Under the pieces are notes generated by a model. It was not told the origin of the DNA. It ran no database searches and was given only the letters and a program-made list of their open reading frames with translations. Made by a program: the position numbers and the translations under genes. This document shows positions 46,391 through 55,614 of a DNA stretch of 64,000 nt, in pieces (position 1 is the stretch's first letter; each line of letters opens with the position of its first letter). Origin of the DNA: Halioglobus japonicus (GTDB lineage Bacteria; Pseudomonadota; Gammaproteobacteria; Pseudomonadales; Halieaceae); contig NZ_CP019450.1 of NCBI RefSeq assembly GCF_001983995.1, forward strand, positions 2,356,001-2,420,000. The letters are read 5' to 3'.

Positions 46391-46663
46391 GGAGATTTTC
46401 CTCCCCTTTTTTCGTGTGCGGCAGACCAACATATCACGCTGGCGTGGGCTGTCCATTATGTGATAACGCTATAAAAACAGGGATGGAAATAGCTTTTACG
46501 GCGACGGAAATTCTTTTCAAAAGAGATCAAGCAGTTGCGCTGGACTTCAAGAGATGACTTAATCTGTGCCGCTGATTTATATAATCTTTCGAGACTAAAC
46601 ACGCGGTTCCCACATGAAAAAATTGTCTAAAAATCGTGCTTTTTGCGCTAGAAGAGGTGGCCA

Positions 46664-47758
46664 GTGACGAGCCTTGGATCGCTTTTCGACAGCCTCGCGC
46701 TCAGCCTGGGATTGGAGGGGCAGCTTTTGGCCCTGATCCTACTGGTGACCCTGGGCGCGGTGGCTCACCTGGCCCTCGGAATGCTGGTGCGACAATTGCA
46801 CCGCGCCGCGAGCGCCACAGACTACAACTGGGACGATGTGGCCGTCACGGCGATGGCGGTGCCGGTGCGGGTGCTGCTGTGGGTGCTGGTGCTGTATCTG
46901 GCCCTGGAAATTTACCCGGTGGCGGAAACCCTGCAGGCCTTTCTCGCCCAGGCTTACGACACTGCGCTGGTGGTATTGCTGGCCTGGTTCCTGCAACGAC
47001 TTATTCACGGGGTAGAGGAAGAGCTGCTGTGTGAGACCCGCGGCACCCGCCAGTCGGCGGACAAGGCCACCGTGCGCGCGGCGGCCAAGCTGGTGCGCTT
47101 TGTGCTCTGGATTACTGCCGGGCTCATGATTCTGCAGAGCCTGGGCGTATCGATCTCCGGGCTGCTTGCCTTTGGGGGCATTGGTGGTATTGCGGTGGGT
47201 TTCGCGGCGAAAGATTTGCTCGCCAACTTCTTCGGCGGCCTGAGTGTGTACCTGGACCGGCCCTTTACGGCGGGGGATTGGATTCGCTCACCCGATAAAA
47301 GTATTGAAGGCACGGTAGAGGACATAGGCTGGCGCCTGACCCGTATTCGCACTTTTGATCAGCGGCCGCTGTATGTGCCCAACTCGACGTTCTTGCAGAT
47401 CTCCGTGGAAAACCCCTCGCGCATGCTTAACCGGCGCATCTACGAGACCATCGGCCTGCGTTACCAGGACGCCGCGCTCATGGCGCCGGTGGTTACCCAG
47501 GTCAAGGAGATGCTGCGCAACCATCCTGAGATTGACCAGTCGCGCACCCTGATAGTTAACTTTGTGTCCTTCGGGCCATCGTCGCTGGATTTCTTTGTCT
47601 ACACCTTTACCAAGACCACCGACTGGGTGACGTATCACGAGATCAAACAGGACGTCATGCTGAAGATTCTCGACATTATCCACGCCAACGGCGGCGATGT
47701 GGCGTTTCCCACCCAGACATTGCAGTTGGAGCACATTGCCCCCGAGGGCGAAGCGTGA
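46664..47758 (+). CDS. MscS-family mechanosensitive ion channel
   Basis: Protein of 364 residues with about four to five membrane helices; the pore helix and beta-domain are typical: GGIGGIAVGFAAKDLLANFF, GGLSVYLDRPFTAGDWIRS, TVEDIGWRLTRIRTFDQRPL, YVPNSTFLQISVENPSRM. It opens under membrane tension to release osmolytes. The MTIP gene starts within its stop codon. The 273 bases upstream (46391-46663) hold no gene. Confidence 0.92.
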   Translation: MTSLGSLFDSLALSLGLEGQLLALILLVTLGAVAHLALGMLVRQLHRAASATDYNWDDVAVTAMAVPVRVLLWVLVLYLALEIYPVAETLQAFLAQAYDTALVVLLAWFLQRLIHGVEEELLCETRGTRQSADKATVRAAAKLVRFVLWITAGLMILQSLGVSISGLLAFGGIGGIAVGFAAKDLLANFFGGLSVYLDRPFTAGDWIRSPDKSIEGTVEDIGWRLTRIRTFDQRPLYVPNSTFLQISVENPSRMLNRRIYETIGLRYQDAALMAPVVTQVKEMLRNHPEIDQSRTLIVNFVSFGPSSLDFFVYTFTKTTDWVTYHEIKQDVMLKILDIIHANGGDVAFPTQTLQLEHIAPEGEA

Positions 47759-48507
47759 GCGCACTGGCGGTGATCGGCGGTACCGGGGTGGATCGTCTCG
47801 GCGGGCTGGACATTGTCACTCGTCACGCGGTCGACACACCCTTTGGCGAGCCGTCACAGGTGGTGCAGGAAGGGCGCCTTGGCGACACGACGATATTCTT
47901 TCTACACCGGCACGGTAGCCCCCGGGCCATTCCCCCGCACCGGGTGAACTATCGGGCCAATCTCTGGGCGCTGCAACAGTTGGGCGCCACCCATATCATC
48001 GGCATTAACGCCGTCGGTGGCATTGCCCCGAGTATGCCGCCAGGCAGGCTGGTTATTCCCGATCAGGTTATCGATTACACCTGGGGGCGTGAGCACACCT
48101 ATGACACCGGTGAGAGCGGTGAGCTCATGCATATCGACTTTACCGAGCCCTATGATGCGGCGCTGCGCAATGCGGTGCTCGAGGCAGCGGACCGTGGCGA
48201 CATTGCCTGTGCCCGCGCAGGCGTGCATGGCGTAACGCAGGGCCCGCGCCTGGAGACCGCCGCGGAGATTCGGCGCATGGCCAGCGACGGCTGTGATGTC
48301 GTGGGTATGACGGGTATGCCGGAGGCGTCGCTGGCGCGGGAGCTGGGTGTGGCCTATGCGAGCATTTGTATGGTGGTGAATGCCGCAGCCGGGCTCGATG
48401 ACAAACCCCTCACCCTGGACATGATGCGAGCAACGCTGGAGCGCGAAGCAGACGTAGTTGCGTCGTTGGTTGAAGGTCTGTGCCGCAGCTCTCGCTGGGC
48501 GGACTGA
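47755..48507 (+). CDS. S-methyl-5'-thioinosine phosphorylase (MTAP/PNP family)
   Basis: Protein of 250 residues of the MTAP branch of purine nucleoside phosphorylases: VIGGTGVDRL, phosphate site HRHGSPRAIPPHRVNYRAN, NAVGGIAPSM, GVHGVTQGPRLETAAEI, DVVGMTGMPEASLARELG. The substitution pattern and neighbourhood (lexA, csiV, mfd) match the P. aeruginosa enzyme that cleaves methylthioinosine, giving hypoxanthine and methylthioribose-1-phosphate. An MTA phosphorylase activity cannot be excluded. Confidence 0.85.
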   Translation: MSALAVIGGTGVDRLGGLDIVTRHAVDTPFGEPSQVVQEGRLGDTTIFFLHRHGSPRAIPPHRVNYRANLWALQQLGATHIIGINAVGGIAPSMPPGRLVIPDQVIDYTWGREHTYDTGESGELMHIDFTEPYDAALRNAVLEAADRGDIACARAGVHGVTQGPRLETAAEIRRMASDGCDVVGMTGMPEASLARELGVAYASICMVVNAAAGLDDKPLTLDMMRATLEREADVVASLVEGLCRSSRWAD

Positions 48508-48532
48508 AGGAATCGTCGGGCGGCTTAACCGC

Positions 48533-49567
48533 CTAGTCCAATCCCGCTATCGTATCGGCGTCTGAGCGCTGCTCGGCCAGCCCCATCTCGTGTAACTGCT
48601 CTTCATCCAGTGGGGTGAACTTCACCACCAGCCCCACCAGAGGATGATCGAGGTAGTGCACTTCATTGCTGCGCATGCGGCGCTTTTGTTTGAAGGCCAC
48701 CGCGTGGCGCCATGGGTATACCGGGCCCATATCCTGCTCCAGGTCCGGTATGGCATTCGGGTCTCCAGGCCACACGCTATGGTCGGCCGGCACCTGGTTC
48801 ACGTAGTAGGGCTCAGGTGCTTCGACCATGTTCGGTTCTGGTTGCTCCACCACAAGCGAGGGCGGCCCCAGCGGCGGCGCCGGCATGCGCCATTCCCCGG
48901 GCAGGTAGTCGCCGCGCGTATTCAGCCAGAGGTTGGTTTCAACGTGCAGGTAACGCGCAATGTGCAGCGTGACCGTACCCTGCAGGCGCGGCCAGTCCTG
49001 GATGTCACCGGAACTATCCAGTACCAGGGGAATAGCCGTGGCCTCTGGCTGTACCGGTTGTACCCAGGTTTCGTGAAACAGTGTGCGATATTTGCCGGTG
49101 CGCTGCATATACGCCGACTTGCCGTGAAACTCGCGCTGCGCGTGGGGCAGGGCGATAAACGGCGTCGGGTACAGTTGCTGCGGTTCCAGCGGGTCTTGGT
49201 CAGGCTCAGTTACCGCAGGTTCCAGCGCTGTTTCCGGCGCCGCAGTATCAGGAGCGGGCAGTGGCGGGATGTTGGTGCTCTCTTCGAGGGCTGACATGAC
49301 GATTAACTGGCGGCCGTAGGCGTCGATGTTGCTCGCGCCGGGGTGCTCGGCAAGGCGCGCTTCGACCTGGGCGGGATAAACGAGGAAACGACTGCTGCTC
49401 GGGTAGTTCAACTGGGGCAGTGGTTCCCACTGTTCGCTGGCGCTGCCCGTCTCATTGGCAAACACCATGAGCTCTACCTGATACCAGCGTTCGTTAGCCT
49501 GCGCTGCAGCGCTGAGCAGGCAGAGGGAGAGGGCTGTAGGGTAGAGCAGGTGGCGAGCAAGCGGCAT
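48533..49567 (-). CDS. csiV: CsiV family peptidoglycan-associated protein
   Basis: Protein of 344 residues with signal peptide (LLYPTALSLCLLSAAAQA) followed by RWYQVELMVFANETG, the CsiV hallmark, and a C-terminal EVHYLDHPLVGLVVKFTPLD. CsiV in Vibrio activates the penicillin-binding protein cofactor system through LpoA; here the function is by similarity. The ATG overlaps the mfd stop (TGATG), so it is translated with mfd. Confidence 0.85.
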   Translation of the reverse strand: MPLARHLLYPTALSLCLLSAAAQANERWYQVELMVFANETGSASEQWEPLPQLNYPSSSRFLVYPAQVEARLAEHPGASNIDAYGRQLIVMSALEESTNIPPLPAPDTAAPETALEPAVTEPDQDPLEPQQLYPTPFIALPHAQREFHGKSAYMQRTGKYRTLFHETWVQPVQPEATAIPLVLDSSGDIQDWPRLQGTVTLHIARYLHVETNLWLNTRGDYLPGEWRMPAPPLGPPSLVVEQPEPNMVEAPEPYYVNQVPADHSVWPGDPNAIPDLEQDMGPVYPWRHAVAFKQKRRMRSNEVHYLDHPLVGLVVKFTPLDEEQLHEMGLAEQRSDADTIAGLD

Positions 49568-52500
49568 CAAGCGGCAGTGTCCTTGGCGTCGGTGGTAAAT
49601 GTCTGCAGCAGCCCCTCGATAAACTCCTGGCGCTGCAGGTTATCCGGTAGCTCGCGATCAAACCGCAATCGTGTGGCTCCGGCCAGTTTGTAAGCCCGTG
49701 GGTCCGACTGTACTAGCTTAACCAGTGCCAGCGGATCAACCCGGGTGCTTTCCTTGAAGTCGATACTACCACCACCGGGGCCCGCTTCAATGGCGCGAAT
49801 GCCGAGTTTCTGTGCCTTGAGCCGCAGTCGCGAGGTCTGGAAAAGGTTGCCGACCTGCTCGGGCAACAGACCGAAGCGATCGATCATCTCTACCTGCAGC
49901 TCGCGCAGCTGGTCTTCGTCTGCGGCGGCGGCAATGCGCTTGTACAGTACCAGACGCGTATTGATGTCCGGTAGGTAGTCCTCGGGAATCAGGGCCGGCA
50001 TATGCAGATTGACCTCGGTGCCGGCGTCGAGGGGCGCGTCCACATCGGGAATGTCACCCCGCTTAAGTGCGGCCACAGCCCTTTCCAACATGTCCATGTA
50101 CAAGGCGAAGCCAACGCTGTGGATCTGGCCACTTTGCTCATCGCCGAGCAGTTCGCCGGCGCCGCGAATTTCCAGGTCGTGCGTCGCCAGCAGGTAGCCT
50201 GCGCCGAGATCGCCGGCAGCCTCAATCGCCTCCAGGCGCTTGCCGGCATCGGAGGTAATCGCCGAGCGCGGCGGGGTGAGCAGGTAGGCGTACGCCTGGT
50301 GGTGGGAGCGGCCGACGCGGCCGCGCAGCTGATGTAACTGCGCCAGCCCGAATTTGTCCGCCCGCTCGATAATAATTGTGTTGGCGTTGGGAATATCGAT
50401 GCCGGTTTCGATAATCGTGGTGCACAGCAGAATGTGGTGGCGCTGGTGGTAGAACGCGGACATCACTTGTTCCAGTTCAGTCTCGCGCATTTGCCCGTGG
50501 GCCACACCGATGTTCAGCTCCGGCAGCAACTCGCGCAGTTTGCGGGCACTTTCCTCGATCGATTTGACCTCGTTGTGCAGGTAGTACACCTGCCCGCCGC
50601 GCAGGGTTTCACGCAACACGGCCTCTTTGATCAGGGCGATGTTGTGCTCGCGAATAAAGGTTTTGATCGACAGGCGCCGCGCGGGCGGGGTGGCGATAAT
50701 CGACAGGTCGCGCATGCCGCCCAGGGCCATATTCAGCGTGCGCGGAATCGGGGTCGCTGTCAGCGTGAGAATGTCGACTTCCGAGCGCAGCGCTTTGATC
50801 GTTTCCTTTTGCTTCACGCCGAAACGATGTTCTTCATCGATGATGAGCAGGCCCAGGTCGGAGAATTTGAAATCTGACTGAAGCAACTTATGGGTGCCCA
50901 CCAGAATATCCGTGTTGCCTGCGGCAATACGTTCGCTGACGGCCTTGATATCCGCCGCCGTCTTGAAGCGCGAAACCACCTCGATATTAACCGGCCAGTC
51001 GGCGAAACGATCGCAGAATGACTGGTAGTGCTGTTGCGCGAGCAGAGTGGTCGGCACCAGCACGGCCACCTGCTTTTTGCTCTGGGTGGCGATAAAGGCA
51101 GCGCGCATGGCCACTTCGGTCTTGCCAAAGCCCACGTCGCCACACACCAGCCGGTCCATGACCCGCGGACTGCACATGTCTTCCACCACGGCCTTGATAG
51201 CCTGTTCCTGGTCGGGGGTTTCCTCGAAGGGGAACGCCGCGGCGAATTTATCGTAGGCGATAGGATCGCATTCAAACTCGTAGCCCTTACGCGCTTCGCG
51301 GCGGGCGTACACCTCGAGCAGCTGCGCGGCGATGTCGTTGGCCTTTTCACTGGCCTTGCGGCGGGCCTTGTCCCACTGCTCGGAGCCGAGGGTGTGCAGC
51401 GGCGCGGCATCCGGGTCGGCCCCGGAATAGCGACTTATCAGGTGCAGCGATGCCACGGGCACATAGAGCTTGGAACCCTTGTTGTACTCCAGGGTAAGGA
51501 ATTCTGCCTGTTGCCCATCCACGTCCAGGGTTTGCAGGCCCACATAGCGGCCCACACCGTGCTCCAGGTGCACCACCGGCACGCCTTCGCGCAGCTCGTT
51601 AATGTCGCGGAAAGCATTGGCGGCTGCAGCGTCTGAGGTTGCCTTGCGACGCCGGCGCTGGGCCACCCGGTTGCCAAACAGCTGGGATTCGCTGACCAGG
51701 GTGGGTTCGTCCGGCCCCTGGTACAGGCCGCGATCCAGCGGCGCGGTCGCAATCGCAAATGCATGGCCGGAAGTGACAAAGTCATGCCAGTTAAGCACTT
51801 CCGGCGGCTTCAGACCGAGTTCCTTCAGTGATTGCAGCAGGATCTCCCTGCGCCCGGCGGATTCTGCACAGAGCAACACCGGCCCGGCGTGGGTCTCCAC
51901 GAACTTGGCCAGGTTCTGGGCCGCGGATACAACGGTCTGATCGGTGGATAGGTCTGGCGGGGGGAGCACGCCGCTGTCAGCATGGACCGGCGCGTCAGGG
52001 TTGTGCCGCAGCTCGAGAACAGGGAATCCCTTCAGGCCTCCGTAGAATTCATCCACTGGCACAAAGCCCCGGTCCGGCGGCAGCAGTGGCCGCCGTGGAT
52101 CGATGCCGTACTCTTCAAATCGGGTGCCCACTTCCTGCCAGAAGTGGTTGGCGGCGCCATTGTGGTCGCCGATGGTTACCAGCGCGGCATCTTCCGGAAG
52201 GTAGTCGAACAGGGTGGCGCACTCGTCAAAGAACAGCGGCAGATAGTATTCACAGCCGCCGGGGCTGCGACCCGCGCTGACCTCTACATAGGTTGGACAG
52301 GCGTCGTGGTCGACATCGAAAGCGTCATACCAGTTCATCTGGAAGCGGCCGATACCGCGGGTATCCAGCGGGTACTCCCGGGCCGGCAGCAGGTTAATGG
52401 CCTCAACCTTTTCCACCGTGCGCTGGGTCTCAGGATCAAAGGTGCGCAGCGTATCGACCTCGTCATCAAGCAGATCGATGCGATAGGGCAGGGGGCTGCC

Positions 52501-53031
52501 CATCGGATATATGTCGAACAACGAGCCGCGCAGGGCAAATTCACCGTGCTCGAACACGGTGTCGACGTTGCGATAACCGTTGCGCTCGAGATCGCGCCGG
52601 AAACTATCGATATCGATCTGCTGATTGGCTTCCAGCACCAGGCTTGAGCCCGCCACATAGTGAGTCGGCGGCAGTCGGTGCATGAGGGTTGGCACTGGCA
52701 CAATCAGAATGCCGCACCGGGTGCGTGGCAGGGTATGCAGGGTGTGCAGACGCTCGGAAATAATGTCCTGGTGGGGCGAGAAGTTGTCGTAGGGCAGGGT
52801 TTCCCAGTCGGGGAAGGCCAGAATGTCGAGCTCGCGATCCAGATAGAAGGGCAGTTCCCGCTCCAGGGCGATGGCCGAGCTGGTATCGGCCGTGATCACC
52901 ACAGTCAGGCGCTCGGGGCTGGCGAGTTCGGCAATACAGCGGGCGTCGGCGCCGCCGTAGAAGGGGCCCATTGCGGTGCGGGAGCCCGGCTTTTCTGGCC
53001 AGGGCGTGTTGGCGACCAGGGATGTAAACAT
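49567..53031 (-). CDS. mfd: Transcription-repair coupling factor
   Basis: Protein of 1154 residues: UvrB-homology domains 1-2 at the N-terminus, RNA-polymerase-interacting domain (HLEHGVGRYVGLQTLDVDG), helicase with Walker A GDVGFGKTEVAMRAAF, DEEHRFGVKQKE, TATPIPRTLN, and RVGRSHHQAYAYLL motif VI, then the TRCF C-terminal domain. It dislodges stalled RNA polymerase and recruits UvrA. csiV follows in an overlapping frame. Confidence 0.97.
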   Translation of the reverse strand: MFTSLVANTPWPEKPGSRTAMGPFYGGADARCIAELASPERLTVVITADTSSAIALERELPFYLDRELDILAFPDWETLPYDNFSPHQDIISERLHTLHTLPRTRCGILIVPVPTLMHRLPPTHYVAGSSLVLEANQQIDIDSFRRDLERNGYRNVDTVFEHGEFALRGSLFDIYPMGSPLPYRIDLLDDEVDTLRTFDPETQRTVEKVEAINLLPAREYPLDTRGIGRFQMNWYDAFDVDHDACPTYVEVSAGRSPGGCEYYLPLFFDECATLFDYLPEDAALVTIGDHNGAANHFWQEVGTRFEEYGIDPRRPLLPPDRGFVPVDEFYGGLKGFPVLELRHNPDAPVHADSGVLPPPDLSTDQTVVSAAQNLAKFVETHAGPVLLCAESAGRREILLQSLKELGLKPPEVLNWHDFVTSGHAFAIATAPLDRGLYQGPDEPTLVSESQLFGNRVAQRRRRKATSDAAAANAFRDINELREGVPVVHLEHGVGRYVGLQTLDVDGQQAEFLTLEYNKGSKLYVPVASLHLISRYSGADPDAAPLHTLGSEQWDKARRKASEKANDIAAQLLEVYARREARKGYEFECDPIAYDKFAAAFPFEETPDQEQAIKAVVEDMCSPRVMDRLVCGDVGFGKTEVAMRAAFIATQSKKQVAVLVPTTLLAQQHYQSFCDRFADWPVNIEVVSRFKTAADIKAVSERIAAGNTDILVGTHKLLQSDFKFSDLGLLIIDEEHRFGVKQKETIKALRSEVDILTLTATPIPRTLNMALGGMRDLSIIATPPARRLSIKTFIREHNIALIKEAVLRETLRGGQVYYLHNEVKSIEESARKLRELLPELNIGVAHGQMRETELEQVMSAFYHQRHHILLCTTIIETGIDIPNANTIIIERADKFGLAQLHQLRGRVGRSHHQAYAYLLTPPRSAITSDAGKRLEAIEAAGDLGAGYLLATHDLEIRGAGELLGDEQSGQIHSVGFALYMDMLERAVAALKRGDIPDVDAPLDAGTEVNLHMPALIPEDYLPDINTRLVLYKRIAAAADEDQLRELQVEMIDRFGLLPEQVGNLFQTSRLRLKAQKLGIRAIEAGPGGGSIDFKESTRVDPLALVKLVQSDPRAYKLAGATRLRFDRELPDNLQRQEFIEGLLQTFTTDAKDTAA

Positions 53032-53113
53032 GTGTGCAGACTTGGCTCGTGCTTGCGGGCGCGCATTGTATCGTGCCAGACCCCGGTCCGTGAATATGTC
53101 CGTGACGGGTCGG

Positions 53114-53142
53114 TTGAATCAGGGCGTGCTAGGCTGGATAAT
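53114..53142 (+). promoter_or_regulatory. Sigma70 promoter of gap
   Basis: TTGAAT (53114-53119), 17-base spacer, GATAAT (53137-53142), ACGCGCCC discriminator. It lies in the divergent gap between mfd and gap. Confidence 0.8.
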
Positions 53143-53182
53143 ACGCGCCCCCGACACACACAACACCGCAGGACAACACACC

Positions 53183-54652
53183 GTGACAGACCGCAAACGA
53201 GAGCGCCCGGACGATTACTTCTCTGATTGGAAGGAGCGCGAGGCCCTGGCCGAGGGCATGATCCCCCTGGTGGGGACCCTTTCCCGTGAAAAGAACGTGA
53301 AGTGTTACATCTATGGTAAATCCATGGTCAACGCTTCCGTGCTGCAGTTGATGAAAGACCACCGCTATGTGCGCCAGGTGGAAGAGAACGAACTGTCAGA
53401 GTTCGAAACTTTCCCTGTGATCACTGAGTTGTCCAAACTCAACCTGGGCCCGGCCCACATTGACGTTGGCCGTATCGCCGTCAACTACTACGACAAGGGT
53501 ATGGGCGAAGGCCTGTCCATTGAAGAGTACGTACGCCAGGAAGTGGCCGACGATATCGATTCCGATGACAAGCCCCTCGAAGGTCCCCAGGACGTTGTCC
53601 TGTACGGTTTTGGCCGCATCGGTCGTCTGATGGCCCGCATTCTTATCGACAAAACTGACGGCGGCGCCGGCCTGCGCCTGCGTGCCATCGTCGTGCGCAA
53701 GGGCAAAGCCCCCAACGATCTGGTCAAGCGCGCCAGCCTGCTGCGCCGCGACTCCATCCACGGTGCCTTTAATGGCACTATTCGCGTGGACGAGGAGCGT
53801 CAGTCCTTTGTTGCCAATGGCAACGAGGTCAAGGTGATTTACGCCAATGACCCCGCTGAGATCGACTACACCGGCTATGGCATCAACAATGCGATTGTTG
53901 TCGACAACACCGGTGTATGGCGCGACGAAGACGGCCTGGGCCAGCACCTTAAGAGCAACGGGGTGAGCAAGGTGATTCTGACGGCCCCCGGTAAGGGCGA
54001 CCTGAAGAACATCGTGCACGGCATTAACCACGACATTATCGACGACAGCGACCAGATCATCTCTGCTGCTTCCTGTACCACTAACGCCATTGCGCCCCCG
54101 CTGAAGGCCATGGACGACAAGTACGGCATCAAAGCCGGCCACGTCGAGACCGTACACGCGTTTACCAACGACCAGAACCTGATCGACAACTACCACAAGG
54201 GTGATCGTCGCGGCCGCGCGGCCCCGCTGAACATGGTTCTGACCGAGACCGGTGCTGCCAAAGCCGTTGGCAAGGTACTGCCCAAGCTGAACGGCATGCT
54301 CACCGGTAACGCGATCCGCGTTCCAACCCCGAACGTATCCATGGCGATCCTCAATCTGACCCTGAACACGGAAACTACCGCCGAGGAAGTCAACGAGTAC
54401 ATGCGCCACATGGCCCTGCACTCACCGCTGCGCAAGCAGATCGACTACTCCAGCTCGCCGGAAGTGGTATCCACCGACTTTGTCGGCTCACGTCATGCCT
54501 GTATCTTCGATGCCAAGGCCACCATCGTGAACGGCAACCAGGCGGTTCTGTACCTCTGGTACGACAACGAGTTCGGCTATTCCTGCCAGGTGCACCGCAT
54601 CCTCGAGCAGATGGCTGGTATCGACTACGCGGTTTATCCGAAAGAAGGCTGA
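53183..54652 (+). CDS. gap: Long-form glyceraldehyde-3-phosphate dehydrogenase
   Basis: Protein of 489 residues, about 130 longer than the usual 330-340. The first 130 residues (RERPDDYFSDWKEREALAEG) are an extra N-terminal domain; the GAPDH proper begins at VVLYGFGRIGRLMARILIDK. Catalytic Cys in AASCTTNAIAP, then HAFTNDQNLIDNYHKGDRRG and NEFGYSCQVHRI. This long type lies between mfd and nqr in P. aeruginosa too. GTG 53183 has AGGA upstream. Direction (glycolytic or gluconeogenic) is not predictable. Confidence 0.92.
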   Translation: MTDRKRERPDDYFSDWKEREALAEGMIPLVGTLSREKNVKCYIYGKSMVNASVLQLMKDHRYVRQVEENELSEFETFPVITELSKLNLGPAHIDVGRIAVNYYDKGMGEGLSIEEYVRQEVADDIDSDDKPLEGPQDVVLYGFGRIGRLMARILIDKTDGGAGLRLRAIVVRKGKAPNDLVKRASLLRRDSIHGAFNGTIRVDEERQSFVANGNEVKVIYANDPAEIDYTGYGINNAIVVDNTGVWRDEDGLGQHLKSNGVSKVILTAPGKGDLKNIVHGINHDIIDDSDQIISAASCTTNAIAPPLKAMDDKYGIKAGHVETVHAFTNDQNLIDNYHKGDRRGRAAPLNMVLTETGAAKAVGKVLPKLNGMLTGNAIRVPTPNVSMAILNLTLNTETTAEEVNEYMRHMALHSPLRKQIDYSSSPEVVSTDFVGSRHACIFDAKATIVNGNQAVLYLWYDNEFGYSCQVHRILEQMAGIDYAVYPKEG

Positions 54653-54672
54653 TTCCTTCGCCGCGTAACGAG

Positions 54673-54703
54673 CGCCCGGGTGGTTTTCCACTCGGGCGTT
54701 TTT
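54673..54703 (+). terminator. Intrinsic terminator of gap
   Basis: CGCCCGGGTGG-TTTT-CCACTCGGGCG stem (one G:T pair) followed by five T, about 20 bases after the gap stop. Confidence 0.92.
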
Positions 54704-54836
54704 GGTTTTGGGCGGACTGTTCGGTTTGTGAGAGCCCGAAGACTCTTGCAAGTTACTCCAATTACCTCCAGGAAAGCTTTCTTCGTCCTATTGGTTTACT
54801 GGTCAGGCATTTGTTTGGATGGGTCATAGCGAAACC

Positions 54837-54953
54837 GGCCTGAAAAGGCTGCATGCCCTTCTGAAACCGCTTCAGGGCCATCCATGGCGCGCTTCGGCGT
54901 CCGGCATACATGCCTACCGACGATTTCAGAAGGGCATGCAGCCTTTTCAGACC
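54837..54953. repeat. Perfect 27-bp inverted repeat with 57-base spacer
   Basis: Arms at 54840-54866 and 54924-54950 (beginning CTGAAAAGGCTGCATGCC) are exact reverse complements, with two more pairs beyond one mismatch. The spacer contains smaller palindromes such as CCATCCATGG. No transposase or open frame is associated. It resembles a dispersed palindromic intergenic element or a structured RNA. I see no gene from 54704 to 55614. Confidence 0.85.
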
Positions 54954-54990
54954 TCCTAGAGTTCTATTCCCGTTTGCTATCTTTCGTCCC

Positions 54991-55054
54991 GCAGCCCTGC
55001 AGCCCTGCAGCCCTGCAGCCCTGCAGCCCCGCAGCCCCGCAGCCCCGCAGCCCG
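54991..55054. repeat. Eight tandem copies of an 8-bp unit GCAGCCCY
   Basis: Four copies of GCAGCCCT, three of GCAGCCCC and one GCAGCCCG without interruption. It lies about 40 bases after the 27-bp inverted repeat, in the gene-poor stretch before nqrA. From 55055 to 55460 I find only frames without recognisable products. Confidence 0.95.
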
Positions 55055-55462
55055 CAAGCCATAGCCCTATAGCCGTTTAAATCCATAGAACCACTCCAAG
55101 CCGCCATGCAGGCCTATGTCCTTCTCGTCATATTCCGGCGCGTTCATGGTTTGCGGAAGAGGCGAAGGGCTTTCCGCGGTGAGTGTTTGAGGGGTGCTTG
55201 AGGATTGCGCAGCAATCCCACCCCGAGTTGCGCCACGGCCGCAGTCTCTGGAGCAAACCATGCGCCGGGACGAGAAGGGCATAGGCCAGCATGGCGGCGG
55301 CTAGCCAGAAATGCCAAGGTTGGTATGGGGGCCTCAAGCCGATACAAGGCGACTTATGACCGCCCAAAAGTCGTACTAGACATTGGTCGAACACCAAGAG
55401 AAAAAACGCAGCAGAATCAAAGAACTGGCTCAGAGTGAGTGGCCTTTTCAGGGCTCTTCCCC

Positions 55463-55468
55463 TATAAT
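55463..55468 (+). promoter_or_regulatory. Probable -10 box of the nqr operon
   Basis: TATAAT followed by GCGCGCGGCT, 146 bases before the nqrA ATG. The -35 region is poor (TGGCCT at 17-base spacing), so an activator may assist. The long leader between them shows no known riboswitch. Confidence 0.5.
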
Positions 55469-55614
55469 GCGCGCGGCTCAGAGACAGGTGGCGGAAAACG
55501 TTCATGCAAGATGGCGCTTTCTGGCAGTATCGCGATGCTGCAAACCCTTGTTATTACTAGGTTTTTCAAATGCTGTCTCAGCCTATCCACACACTAGATT
55601 CGTAGGCAGATCGT

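Noticed and set aside
54991..55054. Possible CRISPR array
   Set aside because: The 8-bp units are contiguous with no spacers and there are no cas genes.
55128..55505. 125-codon minus-strand frame before nqrA
   Set aside because: No family, no ribosome site and composition like the surrounding non-coding stretch.
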